Source: JBAZHE01 sp041652555 (GTDB lineage Bacteria; Patescibacteriota; Patescibacteriia; Patescibacteriales; WJLG01). From it: a stretch of 14,274 nucleotides of DNA. Made by a program: the position numbers and the translations under genes. The notes beneath the pieces were generated by a model. The model searched no databases. It worked only from the letters and a program-made list of their open reading frames with translations, and was not told where the DNA came from. Position 1 is the stretch's first letter. Each line of letters opens with the position of its first letter. Positions 1 to 5,689 of this stretch are shown here, one piece after another. The stretch covers positions 1 through 14,274 of the forward strand of contig JBAZHE010000027.1 of the NCBI GenBank assembly GCA_041652555.1. Direction: 5' to 3'.

Positions 1-1
1 A

Positions 2-100
2 AACGCAATCGATGATATTGAGGTGACTTTGAGGAGAGAAGCGGCAAAAGGATTAACTAAGAATCACAAAGCTCTGCCTTTTAGGTGGAGCGTGATTTAA
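2..100 (+). CDS. C-terminal end of an unidentified protein (partial)
   Basis: An open frame enters from the left edge and ends at TAA (98-100), giving 32 residues that finish in ALPFRWSVI. It is the only plausible gene on the plus strand and converges on the minus-strand genes, with 19 bases between the two stop codons. The fragment is rich in charged residues (DDIEVTLRREAAKG) and lacks membrane segments. Too little remains to name a family. It could be the end of a host or transposase gene bordering the element. I chose this frame because the other two plus-strand frames close early and because the peptide has balanced protein-like composition. Confidence 0.45.
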   Translation, partial: NAIDDIEVTLRREAAKGLTKNHKALPFRWSVI

Positions 101-104
101 ATCT

Positions 105-112
105 AAAAAAAA
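105..112 (-). terminator. Oligo-T terminator
   Basis: Eight consecutive Ts on the minus strand lie 7 bases after the stop codon of the 83-residue gene. No hairpin precedes them. Runs of Ts without a stem-loop are the usual intrinsic terminators of euryarchaea. Similar runs occur at 433-441 and 952-958, next to or shortly after neighbouring genes. Confidence 0.5.
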
Positions 113-119
113 GTATGGA

Positions 120-371
120 TTATATTTTATATCTTCCACGTTTTGCTCGGAGTGCGTGTATTGCATTGGTTCTCTTATCGCTTTTCACCGGAAGCGTTTT
201 AATAATCTTCTCCAAATCTTTGACACTGCGTTTCTGAAAACATCTTTGTTCTTGAATATCCTTCATTATTTGTTTTGCTTTTGGTTTAGTTGTACCCTGT
301 ATTCCAGATTTAGGCACATCGCCGTCAGTAACGATCCATTTTCCTGTAGTCATCTGTTCAACTTTTAACAT
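120..371 (-). CDS. Small basic protein of unknown function (83 aa)
   Basis: I do not recognise the family. The protein has a polar N-terminal third (MLKVEQMTTGKWIVTDGDVP, which looks like a short beta hairpin) and a Lys/Arg-rich helical C-terminal part ending KRGRYKI. There is no membrane segment or signal peptide, so it is probably cytoplasmic and may bind nucleic acid (inference from charge only). The ATG at 369-371 follows a GGAAGTGTGATTA leader and a TATA-like box, and an oligo-T run follows the stop, so the gene looks like its own transcription unit. Its first 19 codons and the whole leader are repeated exactly at 834-958 beside the assembly gap. Confidence 0.6.
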   Translation of the reverse strand: MLKVEQMTTGKWIVTDGDVPKSGIQGTTKPKAKQIMKDIQEQRCFQKRSVKDLEKIIKTLPVKSDKRTNAIHALRAKRGRYKI

Positions 372-439
372 GATTAATCACACTTCCATATTACCTTTTC
401 TTAGATAAATAATTAATGTATGGATAAAATATAAAAAAA
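315..439. repeat. 125-bp direct repeat, copy 1
   Basis: These bases are identical to 834-958 (offset 519). The copy covers the first 19 codons of the 83-residue gene, its leader and TATA-like region, and the T-run that ends the next upstream unit. Identity stops one base into a homopolymer difference (A9 here versus A7 then G in copy 2). The other copy starts exactly at the assembly gap, so its true extent is unknown. Confidence 0.9.
374..413 (-). promoter_or_regulatory. Promoter/leader cassette of the 83-aa gene
   Basis: Reading on the minus strand, a TATA-like TTATTTATCTAA (about 402-413) is followed by GTAATATGGAAGTGTGATTA and then ATG. The spacing fits an archaeal TATA box with a very short 5' leader. 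The GGAAGTGTGAT stretch resembles a stretched Shine-Dalgarno site. The same block precedes the genes at 652 and 890, which argues for a functional shared cassette. Confidence 0.55.
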
Positions 440-441
440 AA
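433..441 (-). terminator. Oligo-T terminator
   Basis: Nine Ts on the minus strand lie 16 bases after the stop of the 64-residue gene and just upstream of the next promoter cassette. This placement between two units supports termination here. Confidence 0.5.
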
Positions 442-457
442 GTAGTATGGATATTAG

Positions 458-652
458 TTATGTAATCCACACTATATATTTATCACTTTGGCTTCCTAAT
501 GGTATCCTACGTTTTCCTTTTGGTGTGTATATATTTTCAATTCTATAATTTAACACTTTCATACCACCAAGACGCTTCTTTGTTTTGGATTCTCCCCATT
601 TTTTAGCATCGCTTCTATTATTAAATGTCTTGAAGTTTTGTACTTGAGCCAT
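458..652 (-). CDS. Small basic protein of unknown function (64 aa)
   Basis: No family is recognised. The N-terminal half (VQNFKTFNNRSDAKKWGESK) reads like a short strand-helix unit. The second half is strongly basic (TKKRLGG, GKRRIPLG) and ends in a strand, DKYIVWIT. No membrane helix is present. The ATG (650-652) follows a leader almost identical to that of the 83-residue gene (TAATATGGAAGTGTGATTA), and a T-run follows the stop, so it is probably transcribed alone. The two proteins are not obviously similar in sequence, so the shared leader is the main link between them. A nucleic-acid-associated or regulatory role is possible from charge alone. Confidence 0.6.
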   Translation of the reverse strand: MAQVQNFKTFNNRSDAKKWGESKTKKRLGGMKVLNYRIENIYTPKGKRRIPLGSQSDKYIVWIT

Positions 653-654
653 AA

Positions 655-694
655 ATAATCACACTTCCATATTACATTTATTTAGATATATAGT
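655..694 (-). promoter_or_regulatory. Promoter/leader cassette of the 64-aa gene
   Basis: On the minus strand, TATATATCTAAATAAATG is followed by TAATATGGAAGTGTGATTA and ATG. The block TATCTAA, a short A-rich spacer and TAATATGGAAGTGTGATTA is shared with the cassettes upstream of 371 and 890. Confidence 0.55.
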
Positions 695-699
695 TATGC

Positions 700-823
700 C
701 TTTTTATTTTTATTTATTTACTTTAATTATATAGAATCCTCCGTGCCTTATTTGGGGGCGTGTGCCACATCGTCTTATTGGCTGATACTATCTAACTGAT
801 TAATGCATTGACGAAAACTAAAA
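700..823. other. Non-coding stretch ending at the assembly gap
   Basis: No convincing gene is visible. On the minus strand a short frame from the gap reaches TAA near 775-777 and could be the end of a gene lost in the gap, but only about 15 residues remain. A GC-richer block around 735-775 contains, on the minus strand, GGCACGGAGGATTC. This resembles the last bases of some archaeal TnpB-element right ends, but no matching hairpin arm is present. Confidence 0.35.
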
Positions 824-833
824 NNNNNNNNNN
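824..833. other. Assembly gap (10 N)
   Basis: Ten undetermined bases. Ten Ns is a conventional placeholder length, so the real gap size is unknown. The sequence to its right repeats 315-439 exactly. Confidence 0.98.
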
Positions 834-890
834 CACATCGCCGTCAGTAACGATCCATTTTCCTGTAGTCATCTGTTCAACTTTTAACAT
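834..890 (-). CDS. N-terminal 19 codons of a second copy of the 83-aa gene (cut by gap)
   Basis: The ATG at 888-890 starts MLKVEQMTTGKWIVTDGDV and then runs into the gap. The bases are identical to the start of the gene at 371. It is either a real paralogue that continues inside the gap or the same locus placed twice by scaffolding. Leader and TATA-like box are duplicated with it. Confidence 0.55.
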
Positions 891-958
891 GATTAATCAC
901 ACTTCCATATTACCTTTTCTTAGATAAATAATTAATGTATGGATAAAATATAAAAAAA
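834..958. repeat. 125-bp direct repeat, copy 2
   Basis: Exact copy of 315-439, beginning at the first base after the Ns. The right boundary lies in an A-run (A7 followed by G). The A-run (T7 at 952-958 on the minus strand) could also act as the oligo-T terminator of the gene ending at 974. Confidence 0.9.
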
Positions 959-973
959 GAAGTGTGTATTATA

Positions 974-1143
974 TCATATAATTCTTTGATCTAACACTTT
1001 GCTTTTTGTATTTTTTGTACTAAATCCAGACGGAGATTCAAGGCGTGTAAGTCTATAAGCACGTTTTGGTGATAATTGTTTGGTTTTTGAGCAACATTAA
1101 TTTCGAGTTCCCTAGCCTTATTCCATGTTTTATTAGATTTCAT
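974..1143 (-). pseudogene. Small basic protein, probably one base short (56 aa if repaired)
   Basis: The ATG at 1141-1143 lies one base after the upstream stop and has a GAGG ribosome-binding site 6-9 bases away. Read as given, the frame gives 50 residues and stops at 991-993, with an unlikely tail. If one A is added to the five-A run (1084-1088), translation continues as VAQKTKQLSPKRAYRLTRLE and ends at 974-976. This gives 56 residues with a basic composition like its neighbours. The total of 170 bases is exactly one short of a whole number of codons. I infer a sequencing or natural one-base deletion. No family is recognised. It is coupled to the 81-residue gene and is the last gene of the long operon. 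Confidence 0.5.
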
Positions 1144-1144
1144 G

Positions 1145-1390
1145 TTAGTTCCTCATCCTCTTGATTATATACTCAGCACTCTTAGACATATGCTTCCTTA
1201 TTGGTTTTCCACCTTTATATACTTTAATAACATAATACGAACTTTTCCTTCCCTTATTTTTATGTATATTAACCGACTTTATAATATTGTCAGAACTGAC
1301 ACTCGCTTGCTTCTTCACCTGCTTACCAGATACGTAGATATTAAGAACATAATGCATACGTGATATTGTCTTTTTTTTCTTAACTGCCAT
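1145..1390 (-). CDS. Basic 81-aa protein with two similar halves
   Basis: The ATG at 1388-1390 overlaps the TGA of the upstream 118-residue gene by one base. A GTG one codon earlier (1391-1393) lies inside that stop and is less likely. The protein is very basic with no membrane helix. Its two halves look alike: YVLNIYVSGKQVKKQASVSS and YYVIKVYKGGKPIRKHMSKS both follow the pattern Y-hydrophobic-x-hydrophobic-Y-x-x-GK-x-h-x-K followed by Ser-rich residues, suggesting a duplicated beta-hairpin unit. Such a small basic fold could bind DNA or pack against membrane proteins on the inner face of a particle (inference). It follows the membrane proteins of the structural module. Confidence 0.65.
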   Translation of the reverse strand: MAVKKKKTISRMHYVLNIYVSGKQVKKQASVSSDNIIKSVNIHKNKGRKSSYYVIKVYKGGKPIRKHMSKSAEYIIKRMRN

Positions 1391-1746
1391 CACTGTCTCC
1401 CGTCCCTGTACAATTTAACAAGGACTGCTACAAGACCAAGTATTGCAAATACTTTTGCATACATAATCATTGTATCTGGAATAAACGTAAATAAGAACCT
1501 TCCAAATAATAATACAAGTATCGATGGTAACAGTAAAGACTTCTGATCATTCCACATTAGATAAAATATACCGCCTATAACCAATAAATACCCTATATTA
1601 AGCATTGATCCGAATACACCATAGAACAATGAATCAATGAACCCTTTTACATCAACAACAGTTGTTCCGTTGAATGATTCCATCATATCATTATATCCGG
1701 TTTCATTCAATGTAGTGATATTGGTAGTGGAAAGCGTTCTGTTCAT
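1390..1746 (-). CDS. Three-helix hydrophobic membrane protein (118 aa)
   Basis: The protein has a polar N-terminal 30 residues with several N-x-S/T sequons (NRT, NIT, NET, NGT), then three predicted membrane helices at about 45-67, 72-88 and 92-113, with a WNDQK loop between the first two and a basic YRDGRQ end. The sequons suggest an outside N-terminus. A strong AGGAGGATATCACA site precedes the ATG, and the start overlaps the upstream stop (ATGA). In an archaeal virus operon a short protein of this type right after the spike would be a candidate membrane or major structural protein; this is inference. The helix layout resembles the C-terminal anchor of the 961-residue protein upstream. Confidence 0.75.
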   Translation of the reverse strand: MNRTLSTTNITTLNETGYNDMMESFNGTTVVDVKGFIDSLFYGVFGSMLNIGYLLVIGGIFYLMWNDQKSLLLPSILVLLFGRFLFTFIPDTMIMYAKVFAILGLVAVLVKLYRDGRQ

Positions 1747-2141
1747 TGTGATATCCTCCTGTTACTTGCAAATTGTGCAACTGCAATCCCTACCATTAGG
1801 ATATTTAGAACTTCAAACATAGCACAAATTGATAGTGGAACTCCGTAATACAACATAACCGCTCCTGTTAATGGTATTGTTGCAATTGCTACAAATAATA
1901 AAAAGAATCCTTTTACCAACATTCCAGGGATCTGGAAATAATCAATGTTTATCTCATCATCGGATTTTATATCTTCTACATTCGTTAGGTCGGTTATACC
2001 TTCTGATATTGATGCATTGATACTAGTCATATCATAACCATCAAGTGAATCATCCCATACATTAAGTTCATTGGTAGTGATTACCATAGAATTGAATGTG
2101 AAGAATAATAGAATAATCAAATAACTTGTTTGGTTCGACAT
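1743..2141 (-). CDS. Membrane protein with signal-like N-terminus (132 aa)
   Basis: Residues 7-24 form a hydrophobic signal peptide or first helix (SYLIILLFFTFNSMVITT). Residues 25-68 are acidic and exposed, with one sequon (NAS). Two membrane helices follow at about 73-95 and 103-123, and the protein ends in NRRISQ. The acidic segment is therefore probably extracellular and the basic tail cytoplasmic. The ATG overlaps the TAA of the 961-residue gene (TAATG) and AGGAGG lies just inside that gene's end, so the two are translated together. The gene sits between the spike and the 118-residue protein, and the three probably act in one membrane assembly. No family is recognised. Confidence 0.75.
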   Translation of the reverse strand: MSNQTSYLIILLFFTFNSMVITTNELNVWDDSLDGYDMTSINASISEGITDLTNVEDIKSDDEINIDYFQIPGMLVKGFFLLFVAIATIPLTGAVMLYYGVPLSICAMFEVLNILMVGIAVAQFASNRRISQ

Positions 2142-5026
2142 TATGCAGGAGCCTCCTTAGATGATGCAAATACTGCCGCAATTGATATTATCCATGCAAG
2201 AGCAAGACCACCGTCTGATATGTAATATCCCCAACCGGACAGCATTTTAAATGTGGTGGCAATAGCACATAATCCAACTGCTGTCTGCGGAACTGCTGCA
2301 CTTGTTGATGTTAATGCAAACCAGACAATGAATATCATACCTATAAATCCAATTGTCTTAACTGCAAATCCGAATAATCCACTTGTATCATCGAACTGTA
2401 CTCCAAACAACCTGTAGATATCCCCGAATGTTGTATGATCGCTTTCAATCAATACCAAATAAGACTGACCATCATAACCCGTGACTGTGAAATTATAGGA
2501 TACACTGTGATTACCAGCACCAAACGCATAAGTACTCAATGTTGTTCTGTTGTCAGGATCACCAGCTATAGACTGCATTAACGTGAATGTGAGATTACTT
2601 GTTTCACTCATCACATCAGTATAATTAACTGTTATATGTGCATTATCATCATCGATAATTGTCTTTGTAATCGATGTTTCAACTGCGGTTATTTCCTGGT
2701 CTTCATCATCAGGATCAAGTAAATCATCTATTATCGTTCCAAGACCAACGTAAACAGTATACGAATCATCAATTGGATATATTGTTATTTCGATATCAAT
2801 GTCTGATGATTCTTTTATAAAAGTTAATGTATACTGCACTTCTTGATCTAACTGAAATGAAACCGCTCCATCGGTTCCGGTTGTTCCGGTGTATTTTGTA
2901 TCACCGCTTGCAGTTGCTCCGATATATACACTAGTTACAACGTCTGGATATACAGTTCCAAACAGTGATTTAACTATGAATTTTACTTTATGTGGTGCGT
3001 AATACTCAGATGGAGTGAGAGTCAGGTCAAGTGTAACCGTTGTGTCCTCATCAATTAATGGAGTTGTTCCTGATGGATAATATCCTGTTGCTACTGCACT
3101 GATTGAATGTAATCCGTGTTCGATGTTTGTGAAGACAACCGAACCGTTAGCTGCGGTCTGTGAGCTGCCGTCTAAGTATGCCGTATAATCGCTTAAATAA
3201 GCTTGGCTGGTTGCGTCTCGTGCCATAACAGTTACAGTGTATAGCTGAGACATGGGTATATCTTGACGTGTTGCGTTTGCAGTTACGTTAATATCAATAT
3301 TTTCTGTATCAGTCCATCCGGTTTTAGTTGCGTTCACGGTGTATGTTTCATTTAATGTTAAATTATGAAATATGTATAATCCAGTAGATGATGTAGTTGT
3401 ACTATTGCTCCATGTATCGTTGAAAATGTTGACGGTAGCCCCTTCAATTGGCTGATTGTAGATTGAATCAGTGACCAGTCCATATAATGTGGTATTGTCC
3501 CAATAATCAGTCATGTTACCAGGGAACAGCACCAGATCAATATCATAAATATCTGCTGCGAGTGGTGTGAATGAAAATGTTTCGAGTGCATACGAACTAT
3601 TATTGTAAACTGAATCGTTGACATATGTTTTATTTGCCGTTATTGCTGTTGATATCCCTGTAGATAATCCTTCAACTGAATAGTTCCCATTATCGCTTAC
3701 ATTATATCCGGATGTCGTGTTGTAATATGTGCCGCTCTGGTCAAACTGAATGCTTACATTGTGCATCAGAGTACCGTTTAATGCATCGTAGGCATCGCCG
3801 TTTATGACTACTGTTTCGGTCACAGATGCATAATCATAAGCGAATTCCTGATTAACACCAGTGGCTTTATTTGTCCTGCTCAAAATGGCATAGTAAATAC
3901 CGCTTTCGTAATCCGTTAATTCAGGTGATTTGGTTCCCGTAGCAGTTGTCAACGTGTAAGAATCCTGCTCCGTTCCGTAAACGTCCATTGTTTTTAAGTA
4001 ATAAGTGTATGTACTGAAATCTGCACTTGATATGGTATAGCCAATGTTTGCAGTCTGTCCCTGTGAATATGAATCCTGATCGAAAGTTACACTGCCTGAT
4101 ACAGTACTATCAAAATAAGTAAAATACGTACTTGCTAATTGTGTGCCATCACGCTGTAATGATACTGTATACAATCCCCAGTTTGTACCGAAGATGTTTG
4201 AACGATTCCATCTTACGAATCCGGCAGGTTTATCCCCTGAACCCTGACTGCTTGGTAATATTGTAGTATTGATTACTGCGCCTGTGCTCATCAGTTTAGT
4301 TTCAAGTGTATAAACCGCCGTTGGAAATGAGAACATCGACTGAACACCGTATGAAGTATCAATGTATGTTGGTGCTTCAGTCCACTCTTCATTCATCCCA
4401 ACGATTGAGGATGTTGAAACATCATCAATATACATTGTCTTTCCACCCCAGGCGTTTATATCGGGATAACCGTTGTATATTCCAATGTACACTTCGTCTG
4501 TCATTAAATTACCCATTGTTTTTTGAAAAACACCATTTATATATAATGATAAAGTACCGCCACTTCGAATTATTTCAAACCTATCATTGTTATCATACGT
4601 TAATGCATAACTTCCGCTTCCATCCCAATCATCATCAATATGTGCTGTGTGTACTAAACTGCCAACTGAATTGTAATATCTTATATGAAAATCTCCACAA
4701 ATGCCGGCGCTTGTTGTTGTTGTTGGTCTTAATGTGAACGCTAAATAATCGCTTGATATTAATTCATTGTTTTCAATTAAAACATATGTTTCAGCATCAT
4801 ACGTATATGAAACTAACCTTATACTATTTGATGATGGATAAGAAACTGGAATATTAACAACCGTTGCAGCGGACTGATCTGGAAAAACAGACCTAGACAA
4901 TGTTGTAGTCCACACATCAGATAATCCGGTTGGATACCTCTGCACAGTATCCTCAAACCCATAAGCTCCGTTGATACTGAAAATGATTAAAAACGGCACT
5001 GTCAGGAACTTAACGTTCATCTTCAT
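2141..5026 (-). CDS. Large secreted, membrane-anchored adhesin/spike-like protein (961 aa)
   Basis: An N-terminal signal peptide (about 1-23, ending NGAYG) is followed by a beta-rich ectodomain. Residues about 85-210 look like a LamG/concanavalin-type jelly roll (DRFEIIRSGGTLSLYINGVF, then a YIDDV strand). Residues about 510-590 match the carboxypeptidase-regulatory-like beta sandwich (IEGATVNIFNDT, STGLYIFHNL, YTVNATKTGW), and two related but weaker units lie at about 595-670 and 675-745. There are many N-x-S/T sequons, typical of glycosylated archaeal surface proteins. The last 80 residues contain three membrane helices (about 883-905, 910-927, 935-956) instead of a single anchor. The start has a GAGG site and overlaps the 39-residue gene. 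It probably mediates surface attachment, as proposed for LamG-containing proteins of some archaeal spindle-shaped viruses (comparison by architecture only). A host surface protein is the alternative. Confidence 0.85.
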   Translation of the reverse strand: MKMNVKFLTVPFLIIFSINGAYGFEDTVQRYPTGLSDVWTTTLSRSVFPDQSAATVVNIPVSYPSSNSIRLVSYTYDAETYVLIENNELISSDYLAFTLRPTTTTSAGICGDFHIRYYNSVGSLVHTAHIDDDWDGSGSYALTYDNNDRFEIIRSGGTLSLYINGVFQKTMGNLMTDEVYIGIYNGYPDINAWGGKTMYIDDVSTSSIVGMNEEWTEAPTYIDTSYGVQSMFSFPTAVYTLETKLMSTGAVINTTILPSSQGSGDKPAGFVRWNRSNIFGTNWGLYTVSLQRDGTQLASTYFTYFDSTVSGSVTFDQDSYSQGQTANIGYTISSADFSTYTYYLKTMDVYGTEQDSYTLTTATGTKSPELTDYESGIYYAILSRTNKATGVNQEFAYDYASVTETVVINGDAYDALNGTLMHNVSIQFDQSGTYYNTTSGYNVSDNGNYSVEGLSTGISTAITANKTYVNDSVYNNSSYALETFSFTPLAADIYDIDLVLFPGNMTDYWDNTTLYGLVTDSIYNQPIEGATVNIFNDTWSNSTTTSSTGLYIFHNLTLNETYTVNATKTGWTDTENIDINVTANATRQDIPMSQLYTVTVMARDATSQAYLSDYTAYLDGSSQTAANGSVVFTNIEHGLHSISAVATGYYPSGTTPLIDEDTTVTLDLTLTPSEYYAPHKVKFIVKSLFGTVYPDVVTSVYIGATASGDTKYTGTTGTDGAVSFQLDQEVQYTLTFIKESSDIDIEITIYPIDDSYTVYVGLGTIIDDLLDPDDEDQEITAVETSITKTIIDDDNAHITVNYTDVMSETSNLTFTLMQSIAGDPDNRTTLSTYAFGAGNHSVSYNFTVTGYDGQSYLVLIESDHTTFGDIYRLFGVQFDDTSGLFGFAVKTIGFIGMIFIVWFALTSTSAAVPQTAVGLCAIATTFKMLSGWGYYISDGGLALAWIISIAAVFASSKEAPA

Positions 5027-5129
5027 TCTTAGCCTCTTTTATCAAACCCCAAACGTCAAACTGTTCACGGTCTCGCCGTTGTTTTTCGACTTCTCGTCGA
5101 TTGAGTTTACACAATGGTGTTTCAAACAT
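5010..5129 (-). CDS. Charged microprotein (39 aa)
   Basis: An ATG (5127-5129) overlaps the end of the DUF5658-like gene by 8 bases, and the stop (5010-5012) lies 17 bases inside the 961-residue gene, so it bridges the two with no intergenic space. The product is highly charged (NRREVEKQRRDREQF in the middle, KEAKNEDER at the end) and probably forms one amphipathic helix. There is no separate ribosome-binding site, so translation by reinitiation is likely. The packing argues for a real gene; the short length leaves doubt. Confidence 0.5.
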   Translation of the reverse strand: MFETPLCKLNRREVEKQRRDREQFDVWGLIKEAKNEDER

Positions 5130-5415
5130 GGTTGTAGAACCCCACATTATTTAATGCAGTCAAGAATCCAATGGCAATAACAGAACCAAGTGCAATACCC
5201 TTTTCAAACTTGTATTCTTCCAGTTTCGTTACCACATAAAACACCATCATCATGTACATAAGTTTTATAAATATTAGACTTCGAAAACTTACGTTTGATA
5301 ATAGGATATTGCCTTCAGTTCCTCCGTTAGACAATGCATAATATGTAGTTGATAAGTCACCTACAAAGAACAATGCGAATGCAATGATGTAAGTGTATTT
5401 AGTAGACTTATTCAC
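5122..5415 (-). CDS. Small membrane protein, DUF5658-like (97 aa)
   Basis: Three membrane helices are predicted at about 7-22, 42-60 and 72-90. The sequence GDLSTTYYALSNGGTEGNIL resembles the signature of DUF5658-type membrane proteins (D-x-x-T-T, then G-x-E-x-N after the first helix), whose function is unknown. The open frame can be extended to a TTG at 5484, but that adds a poor N-terminus (CTTLDIEVLKRLW). I chose the GTG at 5413-5415, which follows GGATAGGT and leads directly into the first helix. It is translationally coupled to the 39-residue gene. Between it and the upstream basic gene lie about 77 bases without a clear gene. Confidence 0.65.
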   Translation of the reverse strand: MNKSTKYTYIIAFALFFVGDLSTTYYALSNGGTEGNILLSNVSFRSLIFIKLMYMMMVFYVVTKLEEYKFEKGIALGSVIAIGFLTALNNVGFYNHV

Positions 5416-5492
5416 ATTACAACCTATCCATAATCTCTTTAAAACTTCAATATCCAGAGTAGTACATCGTTGATGCAGACCCAAAATAGGTA

Positions 5493-5678
5493 TTAAACCT
5501 TCTTCATTGTTGCGGTTCCACCACGAGATCGAACTTTCTTAACAAGTTTTTTTGCCTTGTCTTCAGACATTTTATCGGACATCATATCAAAACGTCCTCT
5601 TACGACATATTTGCTTCCAGAGGCAGAGGGTTTTCGTGACCCCTTTCGAATTGTTTTTTTGTTGGCATTTATATTCAC
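5493..5678 (-). CDS. Basic protein of about 60 aa, start uncertain
   Basis: The protein is Lys/Arg-rich (KKTIRKGSRKP, DKAKKLVKKVRSRGG), has no membrane helix and ends in TMKKV. A central MSDKMSEDKAKKLVKKV stretch should form an amphipathic helix. A DNA-binding or condensing role is possible. As sequenced, the frame must begin at the GTG at 5676-5678, but that GTG lies inside a good GAGGTGA ribosome-binding site. The ATG this site would serve (5666-5668) is in another frame. Adding one base to the seven-base homopolymer at 5654-5660 joins that ATG to this frame and gives a natural start, MPTKKTIRKG (58 residues). It follows the 650-residue gene by 11 bases. Confidence 0.65.
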   Translation of the reverse strand: MNINANKKTIRKGSRKPSASGSKYVVRGRFDMMSDKMSEDKAKKLVKKVRSRGGTATMKKV

Positions 5679-5689
5679 CTCGTACTTAT

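Noticed and set aside
715..775. Possible second TnpB-element right end (GGCACGGAGGATTC on the minus strand)
   Set aside because: No complementary hairpin arm and no TnpB-like peptide upstream; only about 15 codons remain before the gap, so the resemblance is too weak to call.
735..823. tRNA or other structured RNA in the GC-richer block
   Set aside because: No cloverleaf pairing, T-loop or CCA-adjacent acceptor stem could be drawn by eye on either strand.
834..958. CRISPR array or other spaced repeat at the left end
   Set aside because: There are only two copies of one long repeat, separated by genes and an assembly gap, without regular short spacers.
4306..4737. 143-codon plus-strand open frame opposite the spike gene
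   Set aside because: Its composition is rich in His, Leu, Arg and Cys as expected from reading the reverse of a Thr/Tyr/Asp-rich gene, and no ribosome-binding site precedes it.
5416..5484. TTG-initiated extension of the DUF5658-like protein
   Set aside because: It adds a polar segment with no ribosome-binding site, while the GTG at 5415 follows GGATAGGT and leads directly into the first helix.
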